A stretch of 64,000 nt of DNA, taken from NCBI GenBank assembly GCA_050247515.1, contig JBFWUB010000011.1:1-64000 (forward strand), given 5' to 3'. Both the position numbers and the translations under genes were made by a program. The notes under the pieces were generated by a model. That model was not told where the DNA came from and did not search any database. It worked only from the letters and a program-made list of their open reading frames with translations. Of the stretch, positions 8,318-16,969 are shown piece after piece (position 1 is the stretch's first letter; each line of letters begins with the position of its first letter). The stretch is from RAM1 sp050247515 (GTDB taxonomy: Bacteria; Pseudomonadota; Gammaproteobacteria; Burkholderiales; Burkholderiaceae_C).

Positions 8318-8623
8318 TTACCAGCTGGCCTTGACCACACCCGGGATATCCCCGGAGAAGGCCATTTCACGGATCTTTGCGCGTGCCAGACCGAACTGGC
8401 GGAACGTGCCGCGCGGACGGCCGGTGATTTCGCAACGGTTGCGCTGGCGCGTGGGGTTCGCGTTGCGCGGAAGCTTTTGCAGCGACAGGCGGGCCGCGGC
8501 ACGCTCTTCCTCGCTCTTCTTGGGGTCTCGAGCGATTGCCTTGAGTTCCGCGTGCTTCTTTGCGTACTTTGCAACCAGCTTGTCGCGCTTGAGCTCGCGC
8601 TCAATCAATGCCATTTTTGCCAC
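8318..8623 (-). CDS. rpsN: 30S ribosomal protein S14
   Basis: A 101-residue protein with the C-terminal signature RCEITGRPRGTFRQFGLARAKIREMA. It is the long, zinc-free (C-) form: the CxxC pairs of the short form are missing. It lies between rplE (8-base gap) and rpsH. Confidence 0.97.
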   Translation of the reverse strand: MAKMALIERELKRDKLVAKYAKKHAELKAIARDPKKSEEERAAARLSLQKLPRNANPTRQRNRCEITGRPRGTFRQFGLARAKIREMAFSGDIPGVVKASW

Positions 8624-8631
8624 TGGTCACC

Positions 8632-9177
8632 TCAATTCTTGAAGGGGAAACGGAAGCCGGCGAGCAGTGCCTTGCACTCTTCGTCGGTCTTGGCCGTGGT
8701 CGTGATGCTGATGTTGAGGCCGCGCAGGGCGTCAACCTTGTCGTACTCGATCTCGGGAAAGATGATCTGCTCTTTCACGCCGATGTTGTAGTTGCCGCGG
8801 CCGTCGAAGGCGCGGCCAGAGATGCCACGGAAGTCGCGCACGCGCGGCAGAGCTACGGTGACGAAACGGTCCAGGAATTCATACATCTTGATGCCACGCA
8901 GCGTCACCATCGTGCCGATGGCCTGGCCTTCGCGGATCTTGAAGCCGGCGATGGCCTTCTTGGCCTTGGTAACCACCGGCTTTTGGCCAGCAATCTTGGT
9001 GAGGTCACCCACGGCGTTGTCCATGACCTTCTTGTCGGCAACCGCCTCCGAAACACCCATGTTCAAGGTGATCTTGGTCAGGCGAGGAACCTGCATGGGC
9101 GACTTGTAGCCAAACTTGGCGGTCAACTCGGGGACCACCTTGTCGCGATAGTGTTGTTGCAGTCGTGCCATGGTCAT
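8632..9177 (-). CDS. rplE: 50S ribosomal protein L5
   Basis: A 181-residue protein starting MTMARLQQHYRDKVVPELTA with the L5 motif PRLTKITLNMGVSEA. It binds 5S rRNA and contacts S13 and the P-site tRNA. Its ATG overlaps the stop of rplX in an ATGA arrangement, so the two are probably translationally coupled. Confidence 0.98.
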   Translation of the reverse strand: MTMARLQQHYRDKVVPELTAKFGYKSPMQVPRLTKITLNMGVSEAVADKKVMDNAVGDLTKIAGQKPVVTKAKKAIAGFKIREGQAIGTMVTLRGIKMYEFLDRFVTVALPRVRDFRGISGRAFDGRGNYNIGVKEQIIFPEIEYDKVDALRGLNISITTTAKTDEECKALLAGFRFPFKN

Positions 9178-9491
9178 GCCGCCTTGATTTCTTCACCGCT
9201 GGACTTGAAAACGCGAACGCGCTTGTCGCCAGCAACCTTGATGCCCACGCGATCGGCCTTACCCGTGGCGGCGTTGTAGATCGCCACGTTGGACTGATGG
9301 ATCGGCATGGCTTTTTCAATAATGCCGCCCGTGGTGCCCTTGAGGGGGTTGGGCTTGGTGTGCTTCTTCACCAGGTTGATACCCTCAACCACCAGGTGAG
9401 AATCATCCTTGCGCAGCGTGACGGTGCCGCGCTTGCCCTTGTCACGGCCCGCGAGCACGATGACTTCGTCGCCTTTGCGAATTTTGTTCAT
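9174..9491 (-). CDS. rplX: 50S ribosomal protein L24
   Basis: A 105-residue protein with the KOW motif KGDEVIVLAGRDKGKRGTV near the N-terminus. It is one of the two proteins that start 50S assembly. Eleven bases separate it from rplN; it shares four bases with rplE. Confidence 0.98.
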   Translation of the reverse strand: MNKIRKGDEVIVLAGRDKGKRGTVTLRKDDSHLVVEGINLVKKHTKPNPLKGTTGGIIEKAMPIHQSNVAIYNAATGKADRVGIKVAGDKRVRVFKSSGEEIKAA

Positions 9492-9502
9492 GAGACGCGT
9501 CC

Positions 9503-9871
9503 TTAGAGAACTTCAGGGGCCAGCGACACGATCTTCATGAAGCGCTCGGTACGCAGCTCGCGCGTGACCGGGCCGAAGATGCGGGTACCAATGGGCTCCA
9601 GCTTGGCATTGAGCAGCACGGCGGCGTTGCCGTCAAACTTGACCAGCGAGCCATCGCCACGGCGGATGCCCTTGGCGGTACGAACCACCACCGCGCTGTA
9701 GACCTCGCCTTTCTTGACGCGACCGCGCGGAGCAGCTTCCTTGATACTCACCTTGATGATGTCGCCAACGCTTGCGTAGCGACGCTTGGAACCGCCGAGC
9801 ACCTTGATGCAAAGCACGGACTTTGCACCGGTGTTGTCGGCGACTTCGAGCCGGGATTCAGTCTGGATCAT
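9503..9871 (-). CDS. rplN: 50S ribosomal protein L14
   Basis: A 122-residue protein read from ATG at 9871 (MIQTESRLEVADNTGAKSVL), the universal L14 start and exact family length. A start five codons upstream would add residues not found in L14. It forms bridge B8 of the 70S ribosome. It is the first gene of this transcription unit. The S10 cluster (rpsJ to rpsQ) is not next to it; glpD is, so the two ribosomal blocks are separated in this genome. Confidence 0.97.
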   Translation of the reverse strand: MIQTESRLEVADNTGAKSVLCIKVLGGSKRRYASVGDIIKVSIKEAAPRGRVKKGEVYSAVVVRTAKGIRRGDGSLVKFDGNAAVLLNAKLEPIGTRIFGPVTRELRTERFMKIVSLAPEVL

Positions 9872-10044
9872 TTCAAATATTCCCAACTTGTACCAAGGGT
9901 CTTTGCCGCGCCTTGAAGCGCCTCAACGACCGCCGGTCAGTCTTGGGCCCGTCGGCCACGCCTTGAACCACTCAAGACGCTTTCGCTGGGCAGAAATGGA
10001 AGTTTTCATAAAACCCCCACTACGCTTTTCAAGCGCAGCCCACG

Positions 10045-10073
10045 ATTATGGCAAGCCAACCGGGATCTGTCAA
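10045..10073 (-). promoter_or_regulatory. Sigma-70 promoter of the spc-alpha operon
   Basis: On the minus strand TTGACA (10068-10073, perfect -35) and CATAAT (10045-10050, five of six matches to -10) are spaced by exactly 17 bases. The predicted start near 10038 gives a leader of about 165 bases before rplN. The promoter begins seven bases beyond the coding end of glpD, which lies upstream on the same strand. Confidence 0.85.
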
Positions 10074-10079
10074 CGCACG

Positions 10080-11672
10080 CTATTGGGGGAGTTGCAGATA
10101 GCGCCGCGCCAGCGCCTCGAAAGAGGCGCTTGCTGCCTCATGCCCCGTTTCATCGGCCAGGATGGCCGCCACTGGTCCGGCCATGTTCGCCGCCAGCCGG
10201 GCGTCAAGAAACAGCAGCCGACTGCGCCGCGCCAGCACGTCTTCCACGGTCCGCGCGTATTCATGGCGCGCCGCGAACCGGACCATGGCCTCGGTCAACC
10301 CCCCGCCCAGCGCATGGTCGGCGCCTGGCAGCGCCTCAACGGCTGCGCGCTCACCCCCGTAAGAATGACCGCCCTGCGCATCGCACATGCGCGGTCGGCT
10401 GGCATCCACGCCAGCAGCACCCACCAACTGCAAGTTGGTGGTCACTCCCGCCTCAACCCTTTTCAGCAGGGATTGTTCAAAGCATTTTTCCAGTACATCC
10501 TCAGCCATGGCACGGTAGGTCGTCCATTTTCCGCCTGTCACGGTGATGAGCCCGCTGCGGCTGGCCAGTACGGTGTGTTCGCGGCTCAACCCCTTGGTGT
10601 TCGCGCCATCGTCGTCCGGCGGCTTGACCAGCGGGCGCAGGCCGACCCAGATGCTTTTGACATCTGCGCGAGTGGGTGCTCGCCTCAAATAGCGCGCCGA
10701 TTCCCCGAGGATGAACTGCACCTCCTCGGCAAACGCGTCGGGCTCGCGCGCCAGGTCGCCCCGGGGGGTGTCCGTGGTGCCCAGGATGACTTTGCCCAAC
10801 CACGGCACCCCAAACAAAACCCGCCCGTCAGCCGTCTTGGGCACCATCAGCGCATGGTCGCCAGGCAGGAAATTGCGGTCCACCACGAGGTGCACGCCCT
10901 GGCTGGGCGCCACCATCGGTTGGGCCGGCCGACCCAGGGCTTCGCCGTCTTTCTCGCGGAATTCATCCACCCAGACCCCGGCCGCATTGACCACGCACCG
11001 CGCCTGAATCCGGAAGGTCTGACCGGTTTCACGGTCCTCGCAGGTCAGGCCGACCACTTTGCCGGCGTCGTGCAGCAGCCCCGTGGCGGCGCAGTAATTC
11101 ACCAGCAGCGCGCCCCGGGTGGCCGCGGTACGGGCCAGCGCGAGCGCCAGGCGGGCGTCATCAAACTGGCCATCCCAGTACTTGACGCCGCCTTTGAGCC
11201 CATCGGGCCGCGCGGTGGGCAACAGGCGCAGCGTCTGGTCGCGGCTGAGGAATTCGGTGGGTCCCAGGCCTGCCTTGCCGGCCAGCGCGTCATACATCTT
11301 GAGGCCCAGGCCGTAAAACGGGGTTTCCCAGAGCTTGTAGGACGGCATCACAAAAGGCAGCGGCTGGGCCAGGTGCGGTGCGTTGTGCAGCAGCGTGGTG
11401 CGCTCGTGCAAGGCCTCGCGGACCAGCGCAATGTTGCCCTGGGCCAGGTAGCGCACGCCGCCGTGCACGAGCTTGGTGGCGCGCGACGAGGTGCCCTTGG
11501 CAAAGTCATGCGACTCCACCAGTACGACACTGAAGCCGCGCGCGGCCGCGTCCAGCGCCACACCCAGGCCGGTAGCGCCGCCACCGATGATGGCCAGGTC
11601 CCAGGTGCGGGGTTCATGCAGGCGCGCCATGAGTTCTTCGCGCCGGGTAGGCAGGGGTAAAGCCAGGGTCAT
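10080..11672 (-). CDS. glpD: Aerobic glycerol-3-phosphate dehydrogenase
   Basis: FAD-dependent oxidation of sn-glycerol-3-phosphate to dihydroxyacetone phosphate at the inner membrane, feeding the quinone pool. The 530-residue protein is read from ATG at 11672; a longer frame runs back into glpK. Residues 25-37 (DLAIIGGGATGLG) are the dinucleotide-binding loop, followed by the SSRATKLVHGGVRYL substrate/FAD segment of the GlpD family. The C-terminal part matches the GlpD cap domain. It starts four bases after glpK, so the two enzymes form an operon turning glycerol into a glycolytic intermediate. No glpF or glpR is in the window. Confidence 0.95.
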   Translation of the reverse strand: MTLALPLPTRREELMARLHEPRTWDLAIIGGGATGLGVALDAAARGFSVVLVESHDFAKGTSSRATKLVHGGVRYLAQGNIALVREALHERTTLLHNAPHLAQPLPFVMPSYKLWETPFYGLGLKMYDALAGKAGLGPTEFLSRDQTLRLLPTARPDGLKGGVKYWDGQFDDARLALALARTAATRGALLVNYCAATGLLHDAGKVVGLTCEDRETGQTFRIQARCVVNAAGVWVDEFREKDGEALGRPAQPMVAPSQGVHLVVDRNFLPGDHALMVPKTADGRVLFGVPWLGKVILGTTDTPRGDLAREPDAFAEEVQFILGESARYLRRAPTRADVKSIWVGLRPLVKPPDDDGANTKGLSREHTVLASRSGLITVTGGKWTTYRAMAEDVLEKCFEQSLLKRVEAGVTTNLQLVGAAGVDASRPRMCDAQGGHSYGGERAAVEALPGADHALGGGLTEAMVRFAARHEYARTVEDVLARRSRLLFLDARLAANMAGPVAAILADETGHEAASASFEALARRYLQLPQ

Positions 11673-11676
11673 GCGG

Positions 11677-13176
11677 TCAATTGTCGGCCCAGGCTTTAGA
11701 GCGCCCAACCGCCTTGCGCCAGCGCGCCAGCTTGGATTGGCGCAGCGGCCCGGACAGCCCGGGCTCAAACCGGCGGTCCACCTGCCACTGGGCCGAGATT
11801 TCGCCGGCACTGCGCCACAGCCCGGTGGCCAGGCCCGCCAGATAGGCCGCCCCCAGAGCAGTCGTCTCAGTCACGCGCGGGCGCACCACCGGCACGCCCA
11901 GGAAGTCGGCCTGCATCTGCATCAGCAGGTTGTTGCTGCAGGCGCCCCCGTCCACGCGCAGCTCCTTCAGTGCAATGCCGCTGTCGCGCGCCATCGCATC
12001 GAACACATCGGCCACTTGCAGAGCGATGGCCTCCAGCGCGGCGCGCGCAATGTGCGCGCGGGTGGTGCCGCGCGTCATGCCCAGCAAGGTGCCGCGCGCA
12101 TAGCCGTCCCAGTCGGGCGCGCCCAGACCGGCAAAGGCGGGCACCAGGTAAACGTCGCCCGTGTCGGGCACCAGGCCCGCCAACGCCTCCACCTCGGGAG
12201 CCGACTGGATCATCTGCAGACCGTCGCGCAGCCACTGGATCGTGGCACCGGCCATGAAGACCCCGCCCTCAAGGCAATAGGCGGTACGGTCCGGCCCCGG
12301 CGGCCCCTGCCAGCCCACGGTGGTCAGGAGCTTGTTGCGGCTGGGCACGGCTGCCGTGCCGGTGTTCATGAGCATGAAGCAGCCCGTGCCATAGGTGTTC
12401 TTGGCCATGCCGGGCGCAAAGCAGGCCTGGCCGAAAGTGGCGGCCTGCTGGTCGCCCGCCACGCCGGCGATGGGGATGGCCGTGCCGAAGAGCGTCGGGT
12501 CAGTCCGGCCCAGCACGCCACTGGACGGCACCACCTGCGGCAGCAGGCTGCGCGGGATGTTGAACAGGCGCAGCAGTTCATCGTCCCACTGCAGCGTGTG
12601 CAGATTGAACAGCAGGGTGCGCGACGCGTTGCTGGTATCCGTGGCATGTACCTTGCCGCCGGTGAGGTTCCAGATGAGCCAGCTGTCAACGGTGCCAAAG
12701 GCCAGCTCACCGCGGTCGGCGCGCGCACGCGCGCCGGGCACGTTGTCCAGCAGCCACTGCAGTTTGGTGGCGGAAAAGTAGGCGTCGATCACGAGCCCGG
12801 TCTTTTTCTGGATCAGCGCCGCCTTGCCCTGGCGGCGCAATTCATCGCAGCGTGCGGCCGTGCGCCGGTCTTGCCAGACGATCGCGTTGGCCACGGGCTG
12901 GCCGGTGGCGCGATCCCACAGCACCGTGGTTTCGCGCTGGTTGGTGATGCCTATGGCCAGTTCGCCCGCGCCGGCCCCCCCCAGCTGGTTCAACGCCGCA
13001 AGCGCCACGGCACGCAGGGACGCCCAGATCTCGTTCGCGTCGTGCTCCACCCAGCCGGGCTGGGGGAAGATCTGGCGAAACTCCTGCTGCGCCATCGCCA
13101 CGGCCTGCCCGGCCCGGTCGAACACAATGGCGCGCGAACTGGTCGTGCCCTGGTCCAGTGCAAGAACATATTTCAT
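11677..13176 (-). CDS. glpK: Glycerol kinase
   Basis: ATP-dependent phosphorylation of glycerol to sn-glycerol-3-phosphate in the cytoplasm. The 499-residue length is that of the family. The N-terminal LALDQGTTSSRAIVFD phosphate-binding motif and the FGGY signature region around YGTGCFMLMNTG are present, as is the C-terminal VDGGACSNNLLMQMQADFLG ATPase segment. It is the first gene of a two-gene unit with glpD. Only about 50 bases separate it from the divergent phytase-like gene, so any promoter must lie there or overlap it. Confidence 0.97.
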   Translation of the reverse strand: MKYVLALDQGTTSSRAIVFDRAGQAVAMAQQEFRQIFPQPGWVEHDANEIWASLRAVALAALNQLGGAGAGELAIGITNQRETTVLWDRATGQPVANAIVWQDRRTAARCDELRRQGKAALIQKKTGLVIDAYFSATKLQWLLDNVPGARARADRGELAFGTVDSWLIWNLTGGKVHATDTSNASRTLLFNLHTLQWDDELLRLFNIPRSLLPQVVPSSGVLGRTDPTLFGTAIPIAGVAGDQQAATFGQACFAPGMAKNTYGTGCFMLMNTGTAAVPSRNKLLTTVGWQGPPGPDRTAYCLEGGVFMAGATIQWLRDGLQMIQSAPEVEALAGLVPDTGDVYLVPAFAGLGAPDWDGYARGTLLGMTRGTTRAHIARAALEAIALQVADVFDAMARDSGIALKELRVDGGACSNNLLMQMQADFLGVPVVRPRVTETTALGAAYLAGLATGLWRSAGEISAQWQVDRRFEPGLSGPLRQSKLARWRKAVGRSKAWADN

Positions 13177-13227
13177 GGGCGATGAGCGTAACGCATGCCT
13201 GTTTCAGGCCATAGACTGGAAACCACC

Positions 13228-14361
13228 ATGAATACCTCCTGCTTCACACGCCGCCGCCTGCTGTCTGGCATGGCCGCCGCGGCCCTGGCGGCCTGTGCGC
13301 ACGTGCGTGCGCCCACCCAGCCTGCCCGTCTGCGCCTGATCGGCGAGGCCACACTGCCCCACCGGCTGGCTTTCAGGGGCACGACAGTCGGCGGCCTGTC
13401 GGGGCTGGACTTCGACCCGGCCAGCGGCCTGTGGTACGCGCTGTGCGACGACCGCTCCGACCTGGCACCCGCGCGCTTTTACACCCTGCGCCTGCCGCTG
13501 GACGGCCAGCGCCTGGGCGCGCCTGAACTGGTGGATGTCGTGACACTGCGCCAGGGCAACGGCCTGCCCTACCCCAGCCGCCGCCAGGGTGGCGACGTCG
13601 CCGACCCCGAAGCCCTGCGCCTGCTTCCGCGCAGCCGCACGCTGCTGTGGACCAGCGAAGGCGACGCCAGGCTGGGGTTGGACCCGTTTGTGCGCGAGGT
13701 CACTCTGGATGGCCGGCACCTGCGCGAACTCAGCCTGCCCGATCACCTGCACATGCGCGCTGCAGCCAGCACCGGCCCGCGTGACAACCTGACGCTGGAG
13801 GGCCTGGCGCTCACGCCCGACGGCGCCACCGCCTGGGCCGCGATGGAAGCCGCGCTGCAACAAGACGGCCCCGTGCCCCGCGTGGGCCAGCCGGGCGGGC
13901 CCTGCCGTTTCACGCAGCTGGACGTGGCCAGCGGCCGCGCACTGCGGCAACGCGCCTACCTGCCCGACGCCATTCCCCGCGCGCCGCTGGTACCGGGCAC
14001 CTTTGCCGACAACGGCGTGAGCGAGGTGCTGATGATCGACGCCCACCGCATGCTCGTGCTGGAGCGCGCCTACATGGCGGGCGTGGGCAATTCGCTGCGG
14101 CTGTATGAAGTGGACACCCGCGACGGCAGCAATACGCTGGATGCGGCGCGGCTGGTGGCCGGTGAGTTCCGTCCCATGGCCAAGCGGCTGGTGGCCGACT
14201 TTGCCCAGCTGGGCCTGTCCAGGCTGGACAACACCGAAGCCATGGCCTGGGGCCCGGCTCTGCCCAACGGCAACCGCACACTGGTATGCCTGAGTGACGA
14301 CAATTTCAACCCCGCACAGGTCACACAGTTCGTGGCCTTTGAATACATGGAAACAGCATGA
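13228..14361 (+). CDS. Phytase-like esterase domain lipoprotein
   Basis: A 377-residue exported protein of the esterase-like-activity-of-phytase family (PF13449 type). The N-terminus TRRRLLSGMAAAALAACAH has paired arginines before a hydrophobic stretch and an LAAC lipobox, so Tat export followed by lipid anchoring is likely. The body shows the family's GLSGLDFDPASGLWYALCDDR opening and the LTLEGLALTPDG motif in the middle. The enzymatic substrate is not known for most members. The start at 13228 was chosen because the longer frame adds residues before the signal peptide. Its last four bases overlap the proC start (ATGA). Confidence 0.8.
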   Translation: MNTSCFTRRRLLSGMAAAALAACAHVRAPTQPARLRLIGEATLPHRLAFRGTTVGGLSGLDFDPASGLWYALCDDRSDLAPARFYTLRLPLDGQRLGAPELVDVVTLRQGNGLPYPSRRQGGDVADPEALRLLPRSRTLLWTSEGDARLGLDPFVREVTLDGRHLRELSLPDHLHMRAAASTGPRDNLTLEGLALTPDGATAWAAMEAALQQDGPVPRVGQPGGPCRFTQLDVASGRALRQRAYLPDAIPRAPLVPGTFADNGVSEVLMIDAHRMLVLERAYMAGVGNSLRLYEVDTRDGSNTLDAARLVAGEFRPMAKRLVADFAQLGLSRLDNTEAMAWGPALPNGNRTLVCLSDDNFNPAQVTQFVAFEYMETA

Positions 14362-15179
14362 ACACAGACAACAACGCCATCGCCTTCATCGGCGGCGGCA
14401 ACATGGCCAGCGCCATCATCGGCGGGCTGATCCGCCAGGGCCTGGCGCCCACCCAGATCGAGGTGGTGGAACCGTGGGAAGAAGCCCGCACCCGGCTGCA
14501 AACGCAGTTCAGCGTCACGGCCCAGCCCGAGGCCGGCGCGGCGCTGGCGCGCTGCGGCCTGGTCGTGTGGGCCGTCAAGCCACAGACCTTCAGGGACGCG
14601 GCTGCACCGGTGCGCGCCCACGCCGCCGCTGCGCTGCACCTGAGCGTGGCGGCGGGCATTCGCAGTGACAGCATTGCACAGTGGCTGGGCAGCGAGCGCA
14701 TCGTGCGCTCCATGCCCAACACCCCCGCGCTGGTGGGCAAGGGCATGACGGCGCTGTACCCGCGCCCCGCCGTGTCCGACGACGACAAAGCCATGGTCGA
14801 GCGCGTGATCGCCACCACCGGCGAATCGCTGTGGGTGGATGCCGAAGAGCAGCTGGACGCCGTGACGGCGCTGTCAGGCTCCGGGCCAGCCTATGTGTTT
14901 TTCTTCCTGGAGGCCATGACGGCGGCCGGCATGGAAATGGGCTTGTCGCGCGAGCAGGCGCATCGCCTGGCGGTGGGCACGTTTGTGGGTGCGTCCGAGC
15001 TGGCCCGCGCATCCGACGAAGCGCCCGAGGTGCTGCGCCAGCGCGTCACGTCCAAGGGCGGCACTACCTACGCGGCCATCACGTCCATGCAGCATGACGG
15101 CGTCAACGCGCTGTTCATCAAGGCCCTGCACGCCGCACGGCAGCGCGCCAAAGAACTGGGCGACGAGTTCGGCGCCTGA
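14358..15179 (+). CDS. proC: Pyrroline-5-carboxylate reductase
   Basis: Last step of proline synthesis: NAD(P)H reduction of 1-pyrroline-5-carboxylate in the cytoplasm. The 273 residues fit the family. The Rossmann motif IAFIGGGNMASAIIGGLI lies at the N-terminus and the ProC signature ALSGSGPAYVFFFLEAM near residue 175, ending in the C-terminal all-helical dimer domain with RVTSKGGTT. Translation is probably coupled to the upstream phytase-like gene through the ATGA overlap, an unusual partner for proC. It ends 17 bases from the convergent ubiA. Confidence 0.96.
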   Translation: MNTDNNAIAFIGGGNMASAIIGGLIRQGLAPTQIEVVEPWEEARTRLQTQFSVTAQPEAGAALARCGLVVWAVKPQTFRDAAAPVRAHAAAALHLSVAAGIRSDSIAQWLGSERIVRSMPNTPALVGKGMTALYPRPAVSDDDKAMVERVIATTGESLWVDAEEQLDAVTALSGSGPAYVFFFLEAMTAAGMEMGLSREQAHRLAVGTFVGASELARASDEAPEVLRQRVTSKGGTTYAAITSMQHDGVNALFIKALHAARQRAKELGDEFGA

Positions 15180-15196
15180 GAGGCCCCCACGCCTGG

Positions 15197-16066
15197 TCAG
15201 CGCAGGGCGCTGTCCAGCGCGATGCCGGCAAACACACTGAACCCCACCCAGTGGTTCAGCCGGAAGGCCTTGAAGCAGCCGTCCCGCGTGCGGCCGCGGA
15301 TCAAGGACCAATGCCAGAGCGCCTGCGCGGCGGCAACGGCAATGCCCAGATAGAACGCGGGGCCGGGCGCCGCCCCCTGGTACGCCCAGGTCCACACGCC
15401 CAGGTACACGGCATAGAACACCATGATGGCCGGCACGTCCCACGCGCCCAGCGTGATGGCCGATGTCTTCATCCCGATCTTCAGGTCGTCGTCTCGGTCG
15501 ACCATGGCGTATTCGGTGTCGTAGGCCAGCACCCAGAACAGGTTGCCCGCCAGCAACACCCAGGCCAGGGCCGGCACGCGCGACTGGGTGGCCGCAAATG
15601 CCATGGGAATGCCAAAGCTGAACGCCACGCCCAGCACCGCCTGCGGCATGGACACAAAGCGTTTGGCATACGGGTAGATGATGGCCACGACCAGCGCCGC
15701 GAACGACCAGGCAATGGTCACCGCATTGGTGGTCAGCACCAGCCCGAACGCCAGCAGGGCCAGCACCGCGCCGAGCACCAGCGCCTCTTTCACCGACACC
15801 TTGCCGGCCGTGACCGGGCGCTGCGCGGTGCGCTTGACGTGTCTGTCAAAGTCGCGGTCGGCCACGTCGTTCACGCAGCAGCCCGCGCTGCGCATGAGGA
15901 TGGTGCCCAGCACGAACACCGCCAGCAGGTGCCAGCCCGGCCAGCCGTGGGCGGCGATCCACAGCGCGCTCAGGCAGGGCCACAGCAGCAGCAGCCAGCC
16001 GGCCGGGCGGTTCCAGCGGATCAGGTCCAGCCAGAGACCCCAGCGCTCGCGCAGGCTGGTGCTCAC
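15197..16066 (-). CDS. ubiA: 4-hydroxybenzoate polyprenyltransferase
   Basis: Inner-membrane enzyme attaching the polyprenyl tail to 4-hydroxybenzoate in ubiquinone synthesis. The GTG at 16066 gives 289 residues, matching the usual 290, and overlaps the stop of the peroxidase gene by four bases (GTGA). The upstream ATG adds 17 residues not expected in UbiA. The first aspartate-rich motif NDVADRDFD and the second DTEYAMVDRDDD, which bind magnesium-diphosphate, are both intact. Several membrane helices follow in the normal pattern. Being last in recG-oxyR-peroxidase-ubiA links quinone synthesis with oxidative-stress genes. Confidence 0.93.
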   Translation of the reverse strand: MSTSLRERWGLWLDLIRWNRPAGWLLLLWPCLSALWIAAHGWPGWHLLAVFVLGTILMRSAGCCVNDVADRDFDRHVKRTAQRPVTAGKVSVKEALVLGAVLALLAFGLVLTTNAVTIAWSFAALVVAIIYPYAKRFVSMPQAVLGVAFSFGIPMAFAATQSRVPALAWVLLAGNLFWVLAYDTEYAMVDRDDDLKIGMKTSAITLGAWDVPAIMVFYAVYLGVWTWAYQGAAPGPAFYLGIAVAAAQALWHWSLIRGRTRDGCFKAFRLNHWVGFSVFAGIALDSALR

Positions 16067-16941
16067 AGGCCGATCTGCCGCAGGTCCAGCCGGCCGCCCT
16101 GGACGGGCGGACACCACAGGTAAGCGCCATTGACCGGCTGCGACATGCCAAACATCGCGTCCACGATGCCGTCGTCATGCCCGGCCATGCGCCGCATCTG
16201 CGCCTCGAACGCGTCAAACGAATGGCCAAACGCCACGAACATCAGCCCCGCCTTGTTGTTCATCACCCAGGGCATGGACCGGCGCACCACGAAGGCTTCG
16301 GGCTCGAAGCTCTCCTGCGCGGTGCGCTTGACGTGGGCCGACTCGGGTGCGTCGTCCAGTTCCTCGTTGTCGCTGCGGCGGCGGCCCACGGCGTTGTCCT
16401 GCGCCTGCGTGGACATGGCGTCGAAAGCGTCAAAGTCATGCACCCACTGCTGCACCGCCACGAAGCTGTCACCGCCGGGTGCCAGGCCCGCCGCCAGTGC
16501 CGCATCGCCTTCGGGGTTTTCGGTACCGTCCTCGTAGCCGGTCAGGTCGCGGCCATGACCGTTGGGGCCCTTGCCATGGCGAAAGGCCTCCAGCGCACGG
16601 TCCAGGTGGAAGGCCGGGGCCAGCGCCCTTTCCAGCTTGCGGCTGAGGTTGACCAGATCGCCATGGTCTTCACCGCGCAGCCAGCACCACAGCGCCACGG
16701 GCACGGACGGCACATGCACGCCGGGGCGCGACAGATCCGGCATGTCGCGCAGGCCGGCCACGCTGCCCCCCACCGCCTTCACGGTGGCCAGGCCCAGCCC
16801 CGTAACCACGGCATCCCCGTCAGCCAGCGCCGCCAGGCGTTGCAATGCCGCCCCGGCCGCCACCGGCTGGGCCAGCGAGAAAAACAGGTAGCGGCCCTGC
16901 GTCGGTACCCGCTGCAGGATGCCGGCTTGCGCGGTCTTCAT
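16063..16941 (-). CDS. Dye-decolorizing (DyP-type) heme peroxidase
   Basis: A 292-residue cytoplasmic peroxidase without signal peptide, resembling the YfeX-like group. The family motif GYEDGTENP (GxxDG with the distal aspartate) is near residue 140, a conserved arginine lies in VVRRSMPW and a candidate proximal heme histidine in FGHSFDAF. The ATG at 16941 follows GGAGGGG at ideal distance. It begins 28 bases after oxyR and is coupled to ubiA by a four-base overlap. Peroxide consumption under OxyR influence would make sense, but no OxyR site was defined. The natural reductant is unknown. Confidence 0.9.
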   Translation of the reverse strand: MKTAQAGILQRVPTQGRYLFFSLAQPVAAGAALQRLAALADGDAVVTGLGLATVKAVGGSVAGLRDMPDLSRPGVHVPSVPVALWCWLRGEDHGDLVNLSRKLERALAPAFHLDRALEAFRHGKGPNGHGRDLTGYEDGTENPEGDAALAAGLAPGGDSFVAVQQWVHDFDAFDAMSTQAQDNAVGRRRSDNEELDDAPESAHVKRTAQESFEPEAFVVRRSMPWVMNNKAGLMFVAFGHSFDAFEAQMRRMAGHDDGIVDAMFGMSQPVNGAYLWCPPVQGGRLDLRQIGL

Positions 16942-16969
16942 CAAATCCCCTCCAACATTCAGATCACCC

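Noticed and set aside
9786..11660. 624-codon plus-strand frame across rplN and glpD
   Set aside because: Antisense to two well-supported genes, without family resemblance.
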